From Helicobacter turcicus (GTDB lineage: Bacteria; Campylobacterota; Campylobacteria; Campylobacterales; Helicobacteraceae): a stretch of DNA of 64,000 nucleotides. Each line of letters opens with the position of its first letter. The first letter of the stretch is position 1. Below the pieces are notes generated by a model. The model saw nothing but the letters and a program-made list of their open reading frames with translations, made no database searches and was not told the DNA's origin. The DNA is taken from the NCBI RefSeq assembly GCF_019711685.1, contig NZ_JAIGYQ010000004.1, positions 92,166-156,165 on the forward strand, in the 5' to 3' direction. The position numbers and the translations under genes were made by a program. This document shows positions 28,559-37,007 of this stretch, piece after piece.

Positions 28559-31225
28559 CTAGCGCATTTTGCGCAAGAAAAAGCGCAGAACTTCGCCTAA
28601 GAGAATGACGCTAAAACTTGTGGCAATGATTTTGCACCAAAGTAGAAATTCCAAAGGTTGTGTTTTGAAGACTTGCGCGCCAAACTCCACAATTAGCACT
28701 TGTAATGCAAATGTCAGCATAAAAGTCCCTAGCATTAAGTGATTGCTTAAGAGATTGCTAAAAATACTTTGTGTTTCTAGTTCCCTTGCGTTAAAGGCGT
28801 TAAAAAGCTGAAAAACAACAAATAAAGTAAAAAGTGTTGTGCTTTTTTGTGTATCTTGTGCGCCTAAAAAGTTTGTAAAATATTGCAATAAACACACTAC
28901 TGCAATAAAGATTCCGCTACTTGTAATTAGCCATAGCATATTACGTGTGATGATGTTAGCATTGCGTTTAATGGGTTTTTGCTCCAAGATGCATTTAGAT
29001 GCAGGTTCTAGCCCAAGAGTTAGGGCTGGTGGTCCGTCCATTATGAGATTAACCCATAAAAGTTGCAAAGCACTAAATGGTGCGGTAAATCCACACACAA
29101 CAGCGGCAAGAACGATTAAAACAGAGCTTAAATTCACGGTGAGTTGGAATTGGATAAAACGTTGAAAATTTTGATAGATTCCACGTCCTGATTCTATGGC
29201 TTTAACAATAGTTGCAAAACTATCATTAAGTAGGATAATATCACTTGCTTCTTTGGAAACTTCTGTGCCATTAATGCCCATTGCTATTCCAACATCAGCA
29301 CTTTTTAAGGCGGGAGCATCATTGATTCCATCACCTGTGAGTGCGACAATATTGCCTTCAGCCTTTAGGGCATTTACAATTTGCATTTTAGTGCTTGGTG
29401 TAGAGCGTGCAAGGATTGTAATGTTAGGAAGAATCTTTAAAAGCTCTTCTTGGCTTAGTTTTTCAATCTCTTGTGCTTCAATGGCAATAGAATGCTTATT
29501 TAGCAAATGCAATTGATTGCCTATGGCTTTTGCAGTCTCTAGGTTATCTCCTGTTAGAATCTTAAGGGTAATGCCAGCATTTTTACAAGCTTGGATTGCA
29601 GCATACACATCTTCACGCAATGGATCGGCAATTGCCACAAAGCCACAAAACTCCATTTCTGATTCTAACTCTTCGCGTTGTGGTATGGAGGCACTAAGTG
29701 GAATCTCTTTTTGCGCAAAGGCAATCATGCGGTAAGCTTGGGTTTGATAGGTTTTAATATTTTTTATAATGGAATCTAAATTTGAAAATCTTTTGCATTG
29801 GGTTAGAATTTTCTCTGGAGAGCCTTTAGAATAGCATATTAATTTATCGCTAAAGCGCACAAGCGTGGTCATATTTTTTGTTTGTGAAGCAAAAGGGTAG
29901 GTGTGTAAAATTTCGGCATTTTGACGCATTTGTTGATAATGGAATCCTAGATCTTTAGCATACACAAGTAAGGCGCATTCTGTCGGATTACCAATAAATT
30001 CGCCATTATGTCCAAGATTTGCAGTAGAGTTTAGTGTGCAATTTTCTATAAAGTGCTGGAATGGAATTCTAAGAGATGGGCTTAACGTTTTTTGTGTAAG
30101 CATTTGATCTAAGATAAAGCAATGTTTAATGGTCATTTTATTTTGTGTAAGAGTGCCTGTTTTATCGCTACAAATGATATTTACACAGCCGATAGTTTCA
30201 CAAGCTACAAGTTTTTTAACAAGTGCATTTTGTTTAGACATTTTAATGATGTTAAGTGCAAGTGAGATTGCTACGATTGTGGGTAAGCCCTCTGGCACAG
30301 AGGCAACAATTAAAACAATGCTAGAAATAAAAGCTTGTGCTATGCTCTGGAATGCGATTTCCCCCCTAAAGATAAAGAATCCTACTTGGATAAAAAAGGC
30401 TAGCATTGCGGCAGTAGCACCAAAAAGAGTGATTTTGCCGCTTAATGTTTTTAGCTTCTCTTGTAAAGGAGTGGTGGATTTTTGTTTGCAATCAAGAGCA
30501 GTTGCAATTTTGCCAAACTCTGTATTATCTCCTGTGGCTACACATAGGGCTTTTGCGTTGCCTTGCGTGATGAAACAGCCTCTATAAAGCATAGTGGCAT
30601 TTGTGATTTCTTGATTATCTTTTAAGGAATGCTTTAAGCTTGGCATACTTTCGCCTGTTAGACTTGATTCATCACTTAAGAGACTTTGTGCGTGGAGAAT
30701 AACACAATCGCTTGGAATCTTATCTCCACTCTCTAATAAAATAATATCCCCTACAACCACTTCTTCTTGAGGGATTTGCGCAATTTCTCCATGACGTAAA
30801 AGACGCACTTGATTGCCCTGTGTGATAGCATTTAGTGTTTCAAATGCCTTTTGACTGCGACGTTCCATTGTAAGTGTGATACCAATGGAGAGAAAAATGG
30901 CAATAAAGATTCCAACGCATTCTAAGAAGTTTGCGCTTCCCTCTGCTAAGTATTCGTAAGTATTAATGCTAAGTGCTAGGGTAGCAGCAAAAAGTAGCAA
31001 TAACACCATAGGTTCTTTAAAAGCATTGAAGAGTTCGTTAAGTAGGCTTGGTGGAGGAGTTTTGCTAAAGGCGTTAATCCCAAATTTTGCTCTGCTATTT
31101 TCTACTTGAGTTTGTGTTAAGCCATAGTTGGAATCGGTTTTTAAAGCGAATTGTAGCGGAATGTCTTGTGGCATTTCTAAAGCTGTTTTTAAAGGGTTTG
31201 CTTGAATTTTTGGGTTAGGATTCAA
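28559..31225 (-). CDS. P2A-type cation-transporting ATPase, probably Mn2+ or Ca2+ export
   Basis: 888 residues. It has the N-terminal cation ATPase domain, the actuator TGESMP, the ion-binding VPEGLPTIVAISLALN in membrane helix 4, phosphorylation motif CSDKTGTLTQNKM, nucleotide site SKGSPEK, hinge LTGDGINDAPALKSADVGIAMG, and membrane helix 6 LLWVNLIMDGPPALTLGLEP. N and D in helix 6 and E in helix 4 are P2A calcium-site residues. The MDGPPA form resembles Golgi SPCA/Pmr1 pumps that carry Mn2+. A yybP-ykoY-like leader (31265-31385) supports manganese. The TTG start has AAAGGAG five bases upstream. Confidence 0.88.
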   Translation of the reverse strand: MNPNPKIQANPLKTALEMPQDIPLQFALKTDSNYGLTQTQVENSRAKFGINAFSKTPPPSLLNELFNAFKEPMVLLLLFAATLALSINTYEYLAEGSANFLECVGIFIAIFLSIGITLTMERRSQKAFETLNAITQGNQVRLLRHGEIAQIPQEEVVVGDIILLESGDKIPSDCVILHAQSLLSDESSLTGESMPSLKHSLKDNQEITNATMLYRGCFITQGNAKALCVATGDNTEFGKIATALDCKQKSTTPLQEKLKTLSGKITLFGATAAMLAFFIQVGFFIFRGEIAFQSIAQAFISSIVLIVASVPEGLPTIVAISLALNIIKMSKQNALVKKLVACETIGCVNIICSDKTGTLTQNKMTIKHCFILDQMLTQKTLSPSLRIPFQHFIENCTLNSTANLGHNGEFIGNPTECALLVYAKDLGFHYQQMRQNAEILHTYPFASQTKNMTTLVRFSDKLICYSKGSPEKILTQCKRFSNLDSIIKNIKTYQTQAYRMIAFAQKEIPLSASIPQREELESEMEFCGFVAIADPLREDVYAAIQACKNAGITLKILTGDNLETAKAIGNQLHLLNKHSIAIEAQEIEKLSQEELLKILPNITILARSTPSTKMQIVNALKAEGNIVALTGDGINDAPALKSADVGIAMGINGTEVSKEASDIILLNDSFATIVKAIESGRGIYQNFQRFIQFQLTVNLSSVLIVLAAVVCGFTAPFSALQLLWVNLIMDGPPALTLGLEPASKCILEQKPIKRNANIITRNMLWLITSSGIFIAVVCLLQYFTNFLGAQDTQKSTTLFTLFVVFQLFNAFNARELETQSIFSNLLSNHLMLGTFMLTFALQVLIVEFGAQVFKTQPLEFLLWCKIIATSFSVILLGEVLRFFLRKMR

Positions 31226-31264
31226 AATGGCTCCTTTTGCTAGATATGAGCCAAATTTGCAGTA

Positions 31265-31385
31265 GAGGGATCATATATAGCTTATTTAAGTTATATATGA
31301 GTCTCATAATTTAAGGCAAAACCAGAATCTTTAAAGACTCATTATGTTGGCTTGCCACGCCTATAAAAGCGCTTACTACTCCCTC
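31265..31385 (-). ncRNA. yybP-ykoY-like manganese riboswitch candidate
   Basis: On the minus strand the leader opens with GAGGG followed at once by AGTAGTAAGC, the (G)GGAGUAG loop of the yybP-ykoY family, and closes with GATCCCTC, so GAGGG/CCCTC forms P1. Inside are GGCAA..TTGCC and AGCCA..TGGTT stems capped by GAGTCTTTAAAGATTC, and a long CATATATA..TATATATG hairpin. The three-way layout fits the known Mn2+ aptamer. A TACAAT box ends 12 bases upstream, so transcription would start almost at P1. It lies 40 bases before a P2A ATPase, a typical regulon member. A covariance-model search was not possible here. Confidence 0.62.
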
Positions 31386-31396
31386 ATAGAGCTAGA

Positions 31397-31402
31397 ATTG
31401 TA
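31397..31402 (-). promoter_or_regulatory. -10 box (TACAAT) of the riboswitch-ATPase transcript
   Basis: TACAAT on the minus strand, with TTGCTT 16 bases further upstream as a weak -35 element. The predicted start at about 31388-31390 falls just before the riboswitch P1 stem. Confidence 0.5.
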
Positions 31403-31553
31403 ACAAAATTTCATAAAAAAGCAAAATTTGTTGCATTAACAAGTCCCATTAGGTTAGCCTTTACACCAAAAGTTGGGCAATCTACGCATTTTGCTAAGGG
31501 TTTTTTAAAATTAAAATTAATAAAAAGTTAGAGTTTAAAGTCTTTGAGAATCA
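31403..31553 (-). other. Unassigned intergenic stretch with a start-less open frame
   Basis: This part of the 352-bp gap between the ATPase and the motility gene holds no recognisable gene. On the minus strand a frame reads LAKCVDCPTFGVKANLMGL and continues NATNFAFL to a stop, but has no ATG, GTG or TTG before its internal Met. It could be gene debris, a small RNA or chance. The -35 region of the ATPase promoter overlaps its end. Confidence 0.3.
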
Positions 31554-31577
31554 CCTAAAGCACTTAGGTGCTTTAGG
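31554..31577 (-). terminator. Perfect hairpin directly after the small motility gene
   Basis: CCTAAAGCAC pairs perfectly with GTGCTTTAGG around a 4-base loop (CTAA on the minus strand). It begins at the base after the stop codon (31578-31580). It is followed by GTGATTCTC rather than a T run, so it may act as an mRNA-end stabiliser as much as a terminator. Confidence 0.5.
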
Positions 31578-31787
31578 CTATGCCATAATATCTAGCAAAT
31601 TTGTGCTTTGGTTTGGAGTTTGTGTAGGTTGGCTTGGCGTTTGTGCTTGTGTTTGCAAATTTGCTTGCGCACCTTCCATTCCGCTTAAGAGTGAACTCAT
31701 AAGTGTCTCTTCACTATCCATTGCTTTTTTAAGAGTGTTTAGGTTTCCACTTAACGCCACTGCACTGCTGTCAATACCTGAAATCAT
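31578..31787 (-). CDS. Small putative motility protein (YjfB-like)
   Basis: 69 residues, no signal peptide. MISGIDSSAVALSGNLNTLKKAMDSEE with a Gln/Thr/Pro-rich tail ending STNLLDIMA resembles the short putative-motility (YjfB) family, whose members usually end in a similar LLDxxA. AAAGGAGTC precedes the ATG. A sigma-28-like GCCGATAT box lies about 60 bases upstream, consistent with late flagellar expression. The molecular role is unknown. Confidence 0.65.
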   Translation of the reverse strand: MISGIDSSAVALSGNLNTLKKAMDSEETLMSSLLSGMEGAQANLQTQAQTPSQPTQTPNQSTNLLDIMA

Positions 31788-31845
31788 AATAGACTCCTTT
31801 CTTATGATTTATCATTCCTTTTTGTAAAAAGAATTGACACATTAT

Positions 31846-31872
31846 ATATCGGCAGTTTTTACAAAATGCTAA
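31846..31872 (-). promoter_or_regulatory. Sigma-28 (FliA)-like promoter of the small motility gene
   Basis: The minus strand reads TTAGCATT, 11 bases, then GCCGATAT. The -10 half matches the FliA consensus GCCGATAA in seven of eight positions. The -35 half (TTAGCATT against TAAAGTTT) is weaker. A TATAAT overlaps the same spot, so sigma-70 use is also possible. Confidence 0.5.
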
Positions 31873-31957
31873 AGAATAAAAATTTTATTTATATTACACA
31901 ATTGTTTGGGAATAATTTGCTAGAATTCCGCTTTATTTGGCTTAAAAAGGTGTGTTT

Positions 31958-34501
31958 ATGAAAAAATTTTTAAAAATTCTTGCAATAAGTGTTGTTGGGG
32001 TCTTAGTAATCCTTGTTGGTGTGGCATTTTGGCTATTTTCAAGTAGCGGAAATGCGTTTTTAAAAGACAAAATCACAGAGATTGCAAACCAAAAAGCTCC
32101 CATTGGATTAGAATTTACACATTTTGATTTAGGTTTTAATTCCTATGCTTTTGCAATCACAGATAAGCAAAAATCTCAAATTGCGCTAAGTGGGGATTAC
32201 TCGCTCTTTTCTCTTAATACAAAGGCAAAAGTGAATGCACTCATTAAGGATTTAGCACTTTATGAAAAACTTATAGGAATGCGTTTAAATGGTGACGTGA
32301 GTGTTAATGGTGATGTAATCAAGGAGTCTAATAAGCTTGCTATTAATGCAGATATTAAAGCCTTTAATAGTATGATAAAAGCAGATGTGAGCTTAGAAGA
32401 CTTTAAGCCCAAACGTTTATTTTTAAGTAGCAAAGAGGGGATTTATGTAGAATCTTTACTCTCTTTTTTGAATCAGCCACAATACGCAAAAGGTAGAATC
32501 TTAATCAATGCAGATATGGACATTTCAAATCTACAAGCACCAAGTGGAGGATTTAATATTGCTTCAAGTGCAATTACGCCAAATACTGCACTTTTGCGTA
32601 AGACTTACGGGCTTGTGCTTCCAAAAGATTCCATTAAATTAGCAATTAATGGTGTTGCAAAGAATGATAGCATTACCACTACACTCCTTGCAACTTCTAG
32701 TTATTTAAATGTGGAATCTAACAACCTAAAAGCAAGCATTGTAGATTTCTCAAGCAATGGAGATATTAAGGTGAGTGTAAAAAATATCGGCTTTAGCGAT
32801 TTTATGCTAAAAACCCCGCTTCTAGCAAATATCAACCTAAAATCTAGCAATATTGCTAACCAAGAAGCAACACTAGCTCTAAATGCAGTAACAAATCCGA
32901 TTCTTGCACATATTGTAATGCCAAATTATGCACCACAAAGCGTCAAACTCAATGCAAAAGATTTAAATCTAAAAGAACTTGTTCAACTTGCTTCTAATTA
33001 TGCAGATATGAAAGATTATGCCGTAAATGGTAGTGTAAGTTTAAATGCACTTGTGGATAAAATTAATCTCTCCCCGCTAAATTATACGTTAAAGGGGGAT
33101 TTAAAAAGCACGATTGCAAGTTTGCAATATCAAGGCTTGGAGATTGGCAAAGATAATACACTAAATGCGGAAATTAGCGGTAATGCAAAGGACTTAAAAG
33201 TGCGGGTGGATAGTGATTTATTTGATTCTAAATTGTTAGCAAACGCAGAATTAGAAAGTAACGTTCCACAAAATGTGCAAGTGGATATTAAAGGATTAAA
33301 CTTACAAAAACTTGCTAAGCTTTTGCAATACAATGCGCAAGGTGTTTTAAATGCAAAAGCAGATTTGACAAATTTTAAAGATTCTAATTTTGATGGAGAT
33401 TTTAGCGTAGAATCTAAGCAGATTACTCTAGCAAAGGCGACTTTAAACAAGCTTAGTGGAATGGAGTTTAAAAAGGATTTAAGTTTTGCATTGGAGGGCT
33501 TAGGAAAAATTAAAAATGGCAGTGGGGAGGCTATGTTAAATGTAGATGGCAAAGACATTCAAGCAACAATCCAAAATGCAAAAATAGATTTGAAAAATAA
33601 TGCTTATAGTGCAGATTTTGCTCTAAGCACACCAGAGATTGCAAATATTAATCCCTTATCAATGGCACTAAAGGGGGCTTTGAGCCTTAAAGGAAGTGCA
33701 GGTTTTGCTAATAATAAGCCTAGTTTAATTCTCCAAAATAGAGATTTTGGAAGCTTTGATGTGGCACTAAAGAATGAAAAACTGCTTGTTAGCGGGAAAG
33801 ATTTGGATATTAAAAAGATTGCAGCTTTTACGGATAATGGGAAGCTTATTAAAGGTGGAGTTGCAAATTTAAATGCGGATTTAAGTATTAAAGGAGATGA
33901 TGCAAAAACCATTATCAAGCATTTAAATGGAAGTGTGGAGTTAAACACTAGAAATTTAGAAATTTATAGTATTGATATTGATGCGCTTGCTAAAAATTAT
34001 GAAAACACAAATAGCGTGAATTTGCTTGATGTGGGAGCATTTGTGTTAGCTGGTCCGCTTGGCGTTGCTGTAACTAAAGGGGGCGATGCAGGAATGTTGG
34101 GCTTAAATGCAGTGGTAAATTCTAAAAGTGTGATTAAAGAGTTAGAAGCGAAATTTGCACTTAAAAATGGCGTTGCACAAGCAGAAGATGTAGCCTTTGC
34201 AACGGGCAAAACAAGAATGGCAGCAGTGGGTGCTATAAATCTCAATAATAACGCATTTGAGAATTTTTCTATTGGATTACTAGATGAAAAAGATTGTGCA
34301 AAATACTCCCAAAAAGTCAGAGGCACATTAGATAATCCAAAAATTGAAATTACACAAACCGCTATTAAAACAGCAGTAAATCTTGCATCTTCTATCTTTA
34401 AAAAACTAAAAAAAGGAGCAGAAGTTGTTACAGAGCCTGTTTTAGGAGAGGCTAAGGCTTGTGTGCCATTTTACCATGGCAGTGTGAAACACCCAAAATA
34501 A
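31958..34501 (+). CDS. AsmA-like inner-membrane-anchored protein
   Basis: About 847 residues. One N-terminal membrane segment (LKILAISVVGVLVILVGVAFWLF) is followed by a long periplasmic part of repeated beta strands rich in Asn, Leu and Lys. The C-terminal region, LNGSVELNTRNLEIYSIDID, then VAFATGKTRMAAVGAINLN, is the AsmA C-terminal type. AsmA-family proteins are thought to carry phospholipids to the outer membrane. The end, EAKACVPFYHGSVKHPK, contains a single Cys. The start is ATG 31958 with AAGG seven bases ahead, not the GTG two codons earlier. Confidence 0.8.
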   Translation: MKKFLKILAISVVGVLVILVGVAFWLFSSSGNAFLKDKITEIANQKAPIGLEFTHFDLGFNSYAFAITDKQKSQIALSGDYSLFSLNTKAKVNALIKDLALYEKLIGMRLNGDVSVNGDVIKESNKLAINADIKAFNSMIKADVSLEDFKPKRLFLSSKEGIYVESLLSFLNQPQYAKGRILINADMDISNLQAPSGGFNIASSAITPNTALLRKTYGLVLPKDSIKLAINGVAKNDSITTTLLATSSYLNVESNNLKASIVDFSSNGDIKVSVKNIGFSDFMLKTPLLANINLKSSNIANQEATLALNAVTNPILAHIVMPNYAPQSVKLNAKDLNLKELVQLASNYADMKDYAVNGSVSLNALVDKINLSPLNYTLKGDLKSTIASLQYQGLEIGKDNTLNAEISGNAKDLKVRVDSDLFDSKLLANAELESNVPQNVQVDIKGLNLQKLAKLLQYNAQGVLNAKADLTNFKDSNFDGDFSVESKQITLAKATLNKLSGMEFKKDLSFALEGLGKIKNGSGEAMLNVDGKDIQATIQNAKIDLKNNAYSADFALSTPEIANINPLSMALKGALSLKGSAGFANNKPSLILQNRDFGSFDVALKNEKLLVSGKDLDIKKIAAFTDNGKLIKGGVANLNADLSIKGDDAKTIIKHLNGSVELNTRNLEIYSIDIDALAKNYENTNSVNLLDVGAFVLAGPLGVAVTKGGDAGMLGLNAVVNSKSVIKELEAKFALKNGVAQAEDVAFATGKTRMAAVGAINLNNNAFENFSIGLLDEKDCAKYSQKVRGTLDNPKIEITQTAIKTAVNLASSIFKKLKKGAEVVTEPVLGEAKACVPFYHGSVKHPK

Positions 34502-34511
34502 AAGGAGTAAA

Positions 34512-35270
34512 ATGCGATTAATTTCTTGGAATGTCAATGGATTGCGTGCGTGTATGAATAAGGGTTTTATGGAGTTTTTTGGCTTTATAGATGCAGATGT
34601 TTTTTGTATTCAAGAATCCAAAATGCACAAAGAACAAGCGACTTTTGACTTCCCAAATTATGAAGAATATTGGAATAGTGCGGAGAAAAAGGGCTACTCT
34701 GGCGTGGCAATTTTTAGTAAGCAAAAACCTTTGAACGTAGAATACGATATGGGAATTGCTCATCATGATAAAGAAGGTCGCATTATTACTGCTGAATTTA
34801 AGGATTTTTATTTAGTGAATGTCTATACACCAAATTCTAAGCGGGAGTTAGAGCGATTAGAGTATAGAATGCAATGGGAAGATGATTTTAGAGTGTTTTT
34901 AAAGGGTTTAGAGTCTAAAAAACCTGTGATTGTATGCGGGGATTTAAATGTTGCCCACAAAGAGATTGATTTAAAAAACCCTAAAACAAACCGCAGAAAC
35001 GCTGGTTTTACCGATGAAGAGCGCGAGAAGATGAGTGTGCTTTTAGATTCTGGATTTACAGATACTTACCGCTATTTTTACCCTAATAAAGAGGGGGCTT
35101 ATAGTTGGTGGAGTTATATGGGAAAGGCTAGAGCAAACAACACGGGATGGCGGATTGATTATTTTTTATGCTCTAAGGCTTTAGAATCTAGGCTAAAGAG
35201 TGCTAGTATTTATCCAGAAATTTTAGGGAGTGATCATTGCCCAGTGGGATTAGAGATTGATGTGCATTGA
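34512..35270 (+). CDS. xth: Exodeoxyribonuclease III
   Basis: 252 residues of the Xth/AP-endonuclease family. SWNVNGLRACMNKGF, CIQESKMHKEQ (metal Glu), NVYTPNSKRELERLEYR (Tyr), CGDLNVAHKEIDLKNPK and the C-terminal WRIDYFLCSKAL and GSDHCPVGLEI (Asp-His pair) are all present. It cuts at abasic sites in DNA. AAAGGAG precedes the ATG. It overlaps ybeY by 11 nt. Confidence 0.94.
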   Translation: MRLISWNVNGLRACMNKGFMEFFGFIDADVFCIQESKMHKEQATFDFPNYEEYWNSAEKKGYSGVAIFSKQKPLNVEYDMGIAHHDKEGRIITAEFKDFYLVNVYTPNSKRELERLEYRMQWEDDFRVFLKGLESKKPVIVCGDLNVAHKEIDLKNPKTNRRNAGFTDEEREKMSVLLDSGFTDTYRYFYPNKEGAYSWWSYMGKARANNTGWRIDYFLCSKALESRLKSASIYPEILGSDHCPVGLEIDVH

Positions 35271-35718
35271 TGTAGATAATCAAAGTGAAATTCTCTTAGA
35301 TTCCATCTTTTTAGAGCAATTAGAATCCATTTTTTTAAGTGTTTTGGAGGATTTAGGTTTAGGCAAAAAAGAATGCGAACTTCTTCTTGTGGATAATGCA
35401 AAAATTCAAGCCATAAACTTAGAATTTAGGGGAATAGATAAAGTAACTGATGTGTTATCCTTTCCCTTAGAATCAGAGTTTTCATCTCTACTTGGAAGCG
35501 TGGTTATCTCCACGCAATACGCACAAAAGGTTGCAAATGCGCTAGGGCATAGTTTAAAAGATGAAATTGCCCTACTTTTTATCCATGCAATCTTGCATTT
35601 AGTAGGTTTTAATCATGAAGTAGATAGCGGAGAGCACAGAGAAAAAGAAGCAGAGCTTGTGGAACGTTTTTGTTTGCCAACAAGCCTTATTGTCCGCACA
35701 CAGGGCGAAAAAATGTAA
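35260..35718 (+). CDS. ybeY: Endoribonuclease YbeY
   Basis: About 152 residues. The zinc motif is HAILHLVGFNHEVD (HxxxHxGxxH-type), preceded by FRGIDKVTDVLSFPLE, both diagnostic. YbeY takes part in 16S rRNA 3'-end maturation and ribosome quality control. The ATG at 35260 overlaps the end of xth. A TTG one codon earlier is also possible. Confidence 0.93.
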   Translation: MCIDVDNQSEILLDSIFLEQLESIFLSVLEDLGLGKKECELLLVDNAKIQAINLEFRGIDKVTDVLSFPLESEFSSLLGSVVISTQYAQKVANALGHSLKDEIALLFIHAILHLVGFNHEVDSGEHREKEAELVERFCLPTSLIVRTQGEKM

Positions 35719-35727
35719 GGATTAAAG

Positions 35728-36315
35728 ATGTTAGGTAAAACACATATTGCTTTTGCTCTTGGAATTGGTGCGTTTGTCGCAGTGGGTTTTTCTGTGCTAA
35801 CTAACACACCGCTAAGCCTAAAAGAGCTTAACGTGTTTTATGGAGGGGTAACTTTGGGGGCATTACTACCTGATATCGATGAGCCAAATTCTACAATTGG
35901 CAAAAAAACTCTTGGAATCTCAAATGCGATTAAAGCACTCTTTGGGCACAGAGGGCTAACGCATAGCATTACTTTTATTGTTGGGCTTGGAATCTTATTG
36001 TTAGTTTTAAGCGCATTTGGTGCGGAAATGCTAAGTGGAATTCCGCTAGTTAGTGGTTTTGTTAAAGGTTTAGACGACGCGGTGCTAGAAGTATTTATCT
36101 TTGGGATTTTATTTGGCTGTGTGTTACATCTAATGGGCGATATGCTAACGCCTAGTGGTGTGCCATTGCTACTTCCTTTTAGCACACGCAATTTTCATCT
36201 AACGCCTACATTTTTGCGCTTTAAAACAGGTGGAATTTGGGACTATGCAGTGGGTGTTTTTAGTCTTGGAATCTTTAGTGTTTTAAATGCATATTATTTT
36301 GGATTCCATTTTTAG
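35728..36315 (+). CDS. YdjM-like membrane-bound metal-dependent hydrolase
   Basis: 195 residues with about four or five hydrophobic segments. It has GKTHIAFALGIG at the N-terminus, LGALLPDIDEPNSTIGKK, FGHRGLTHSITF and HLMGDMLTPSGVPLL. The conserved His and Asp residues are those of the YdjM/DUF457 family of membrane hydrolases. The natural substrate is unknown. AAGGATTAAAG precedes the ATG, 9 bp after ybeY. Confidence 0.85.
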   Translation: MLGKTHIAFALGIGAFVAVGFSVLTNTPLSLKELNVFYGGVTLGALLPDIDEPNSTIGKKTLGISNAIKALFGHRGLTHSITFIVGLGILLLVLSAFGAEMLSGIPLVSGFVKGLDDAVLEVFIFGILFGCVLHLMGDMLTPSGVPLLLPFSTRNFHLTPTFLRFKTGGIWDYAVGVFSLGIFSVLNAYYFGFHF

Positions 36316-36323
36316 GAGAGTGT

Positions 36324-36986
36324 GTGAGAGCAAAAGTGTTGTTATTAGAAGATGATATGGCATTGCAAGAGATTATCGCGGAGTGTTTAGAAGAGGAAGG
36401 CTATGCAGTAGTGTGTTGTGATAATGGCTTGGATGCGGCAAATAAAGCCTATGAAATGGATTTTGATATTTTATTGCTTGATGTTATGGTGGCAGGACAA
36501 AGCGGATTTGAAGCATTGCGTGAGGTTAGAGAAAGTGGCAAGGACACACCAGCGATTTTTATTACCGCATTAAACACGCTAAGAGATTTAGAAATGGGTT
36601 TTAGAAGGGGTTGTGATGATTATTTGCGCAAGCCTTTTGAGCTTTCAGAGTTGCTTTTACGTATCAAAGCGCAGTTAAAACGTAAAGGTAAAGGTGCGCT
36701 GTTTGATTTTGGCAATGGATATTGTTTTGATAGCAAAAGCGGAATTTTATATTTAGAGAATAAAGTGCAAAAGATTCCCGCAAAAGAGAGAGAATTACTA
36801 AAGATTTTGCTAAAACATGAGGGTGAATTCGTGAGTTTAAAGCAAATTTATCTTGTGCTTTGGGGATATGATGAAGAGCCAAGTGAGCTTAGTTTGCGTG
36901 TGTATATTAAGAATTTGCGCCATATTGTAGGGAAAGATAATATTCTAACAAGGCGGGGTGAGGGCTACTGCTATAAGAAAGTTTAA
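36324..36986 (+). CDS. OmpR-family response regulator
   Basis: 220 residues. The receiver has LLLEDDMALQE, Asp in LLLDVMVAGQ, Thr in IFITALN and Lys in YLRKPFE. The winged helix runs from ~130 to the end (PAKERELLKILLKHEGEFVS, ELSLRVYIKNLRHIVG, RGEGYCYKKV). The start is GTG with AGGAG seven bases upstream, overlapping the ydjM-like stop region. The partner kinase follows 21 bp later. The signal is not evident. Confidence 0.92.
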   Translation: MRAKVLLLEDDMALQEIIAECLEEEGYAVVCCDNGLDAANKAYEMDFDILLLDVMVAGQSGFEALREVRESGKDTPAIFITALNTLRDLEMGFRRGCDDYLRKPFELSELLLRIKAQLKRKGKGALFDFGNGYCFDSKSGILYLENKVQKIPAKERELLKILLKHEGEFVSLKQIYLVLWGYDEEPSELSLRVYIKNLRHIVGKDNILTRRGEGYCYKKV

Positions 36987-37007
36987 ATTTAAGAGAGGCA
37001 AAGAGAA

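Noticed and set aside
30360..30367. C6 run in the P-type ATPase as a contingency tract
   Set aside because: Six bases are too short for frequent slippage in this group, and the pump frame is intact.
35260..36315. CRISPR, integrase or insertion sequence anywhere in the window
   Set aside because: No repeated spacers, transposase motifs or flanking direct repeats were found on either strand. Gene blocks follow the order expected for the genus.
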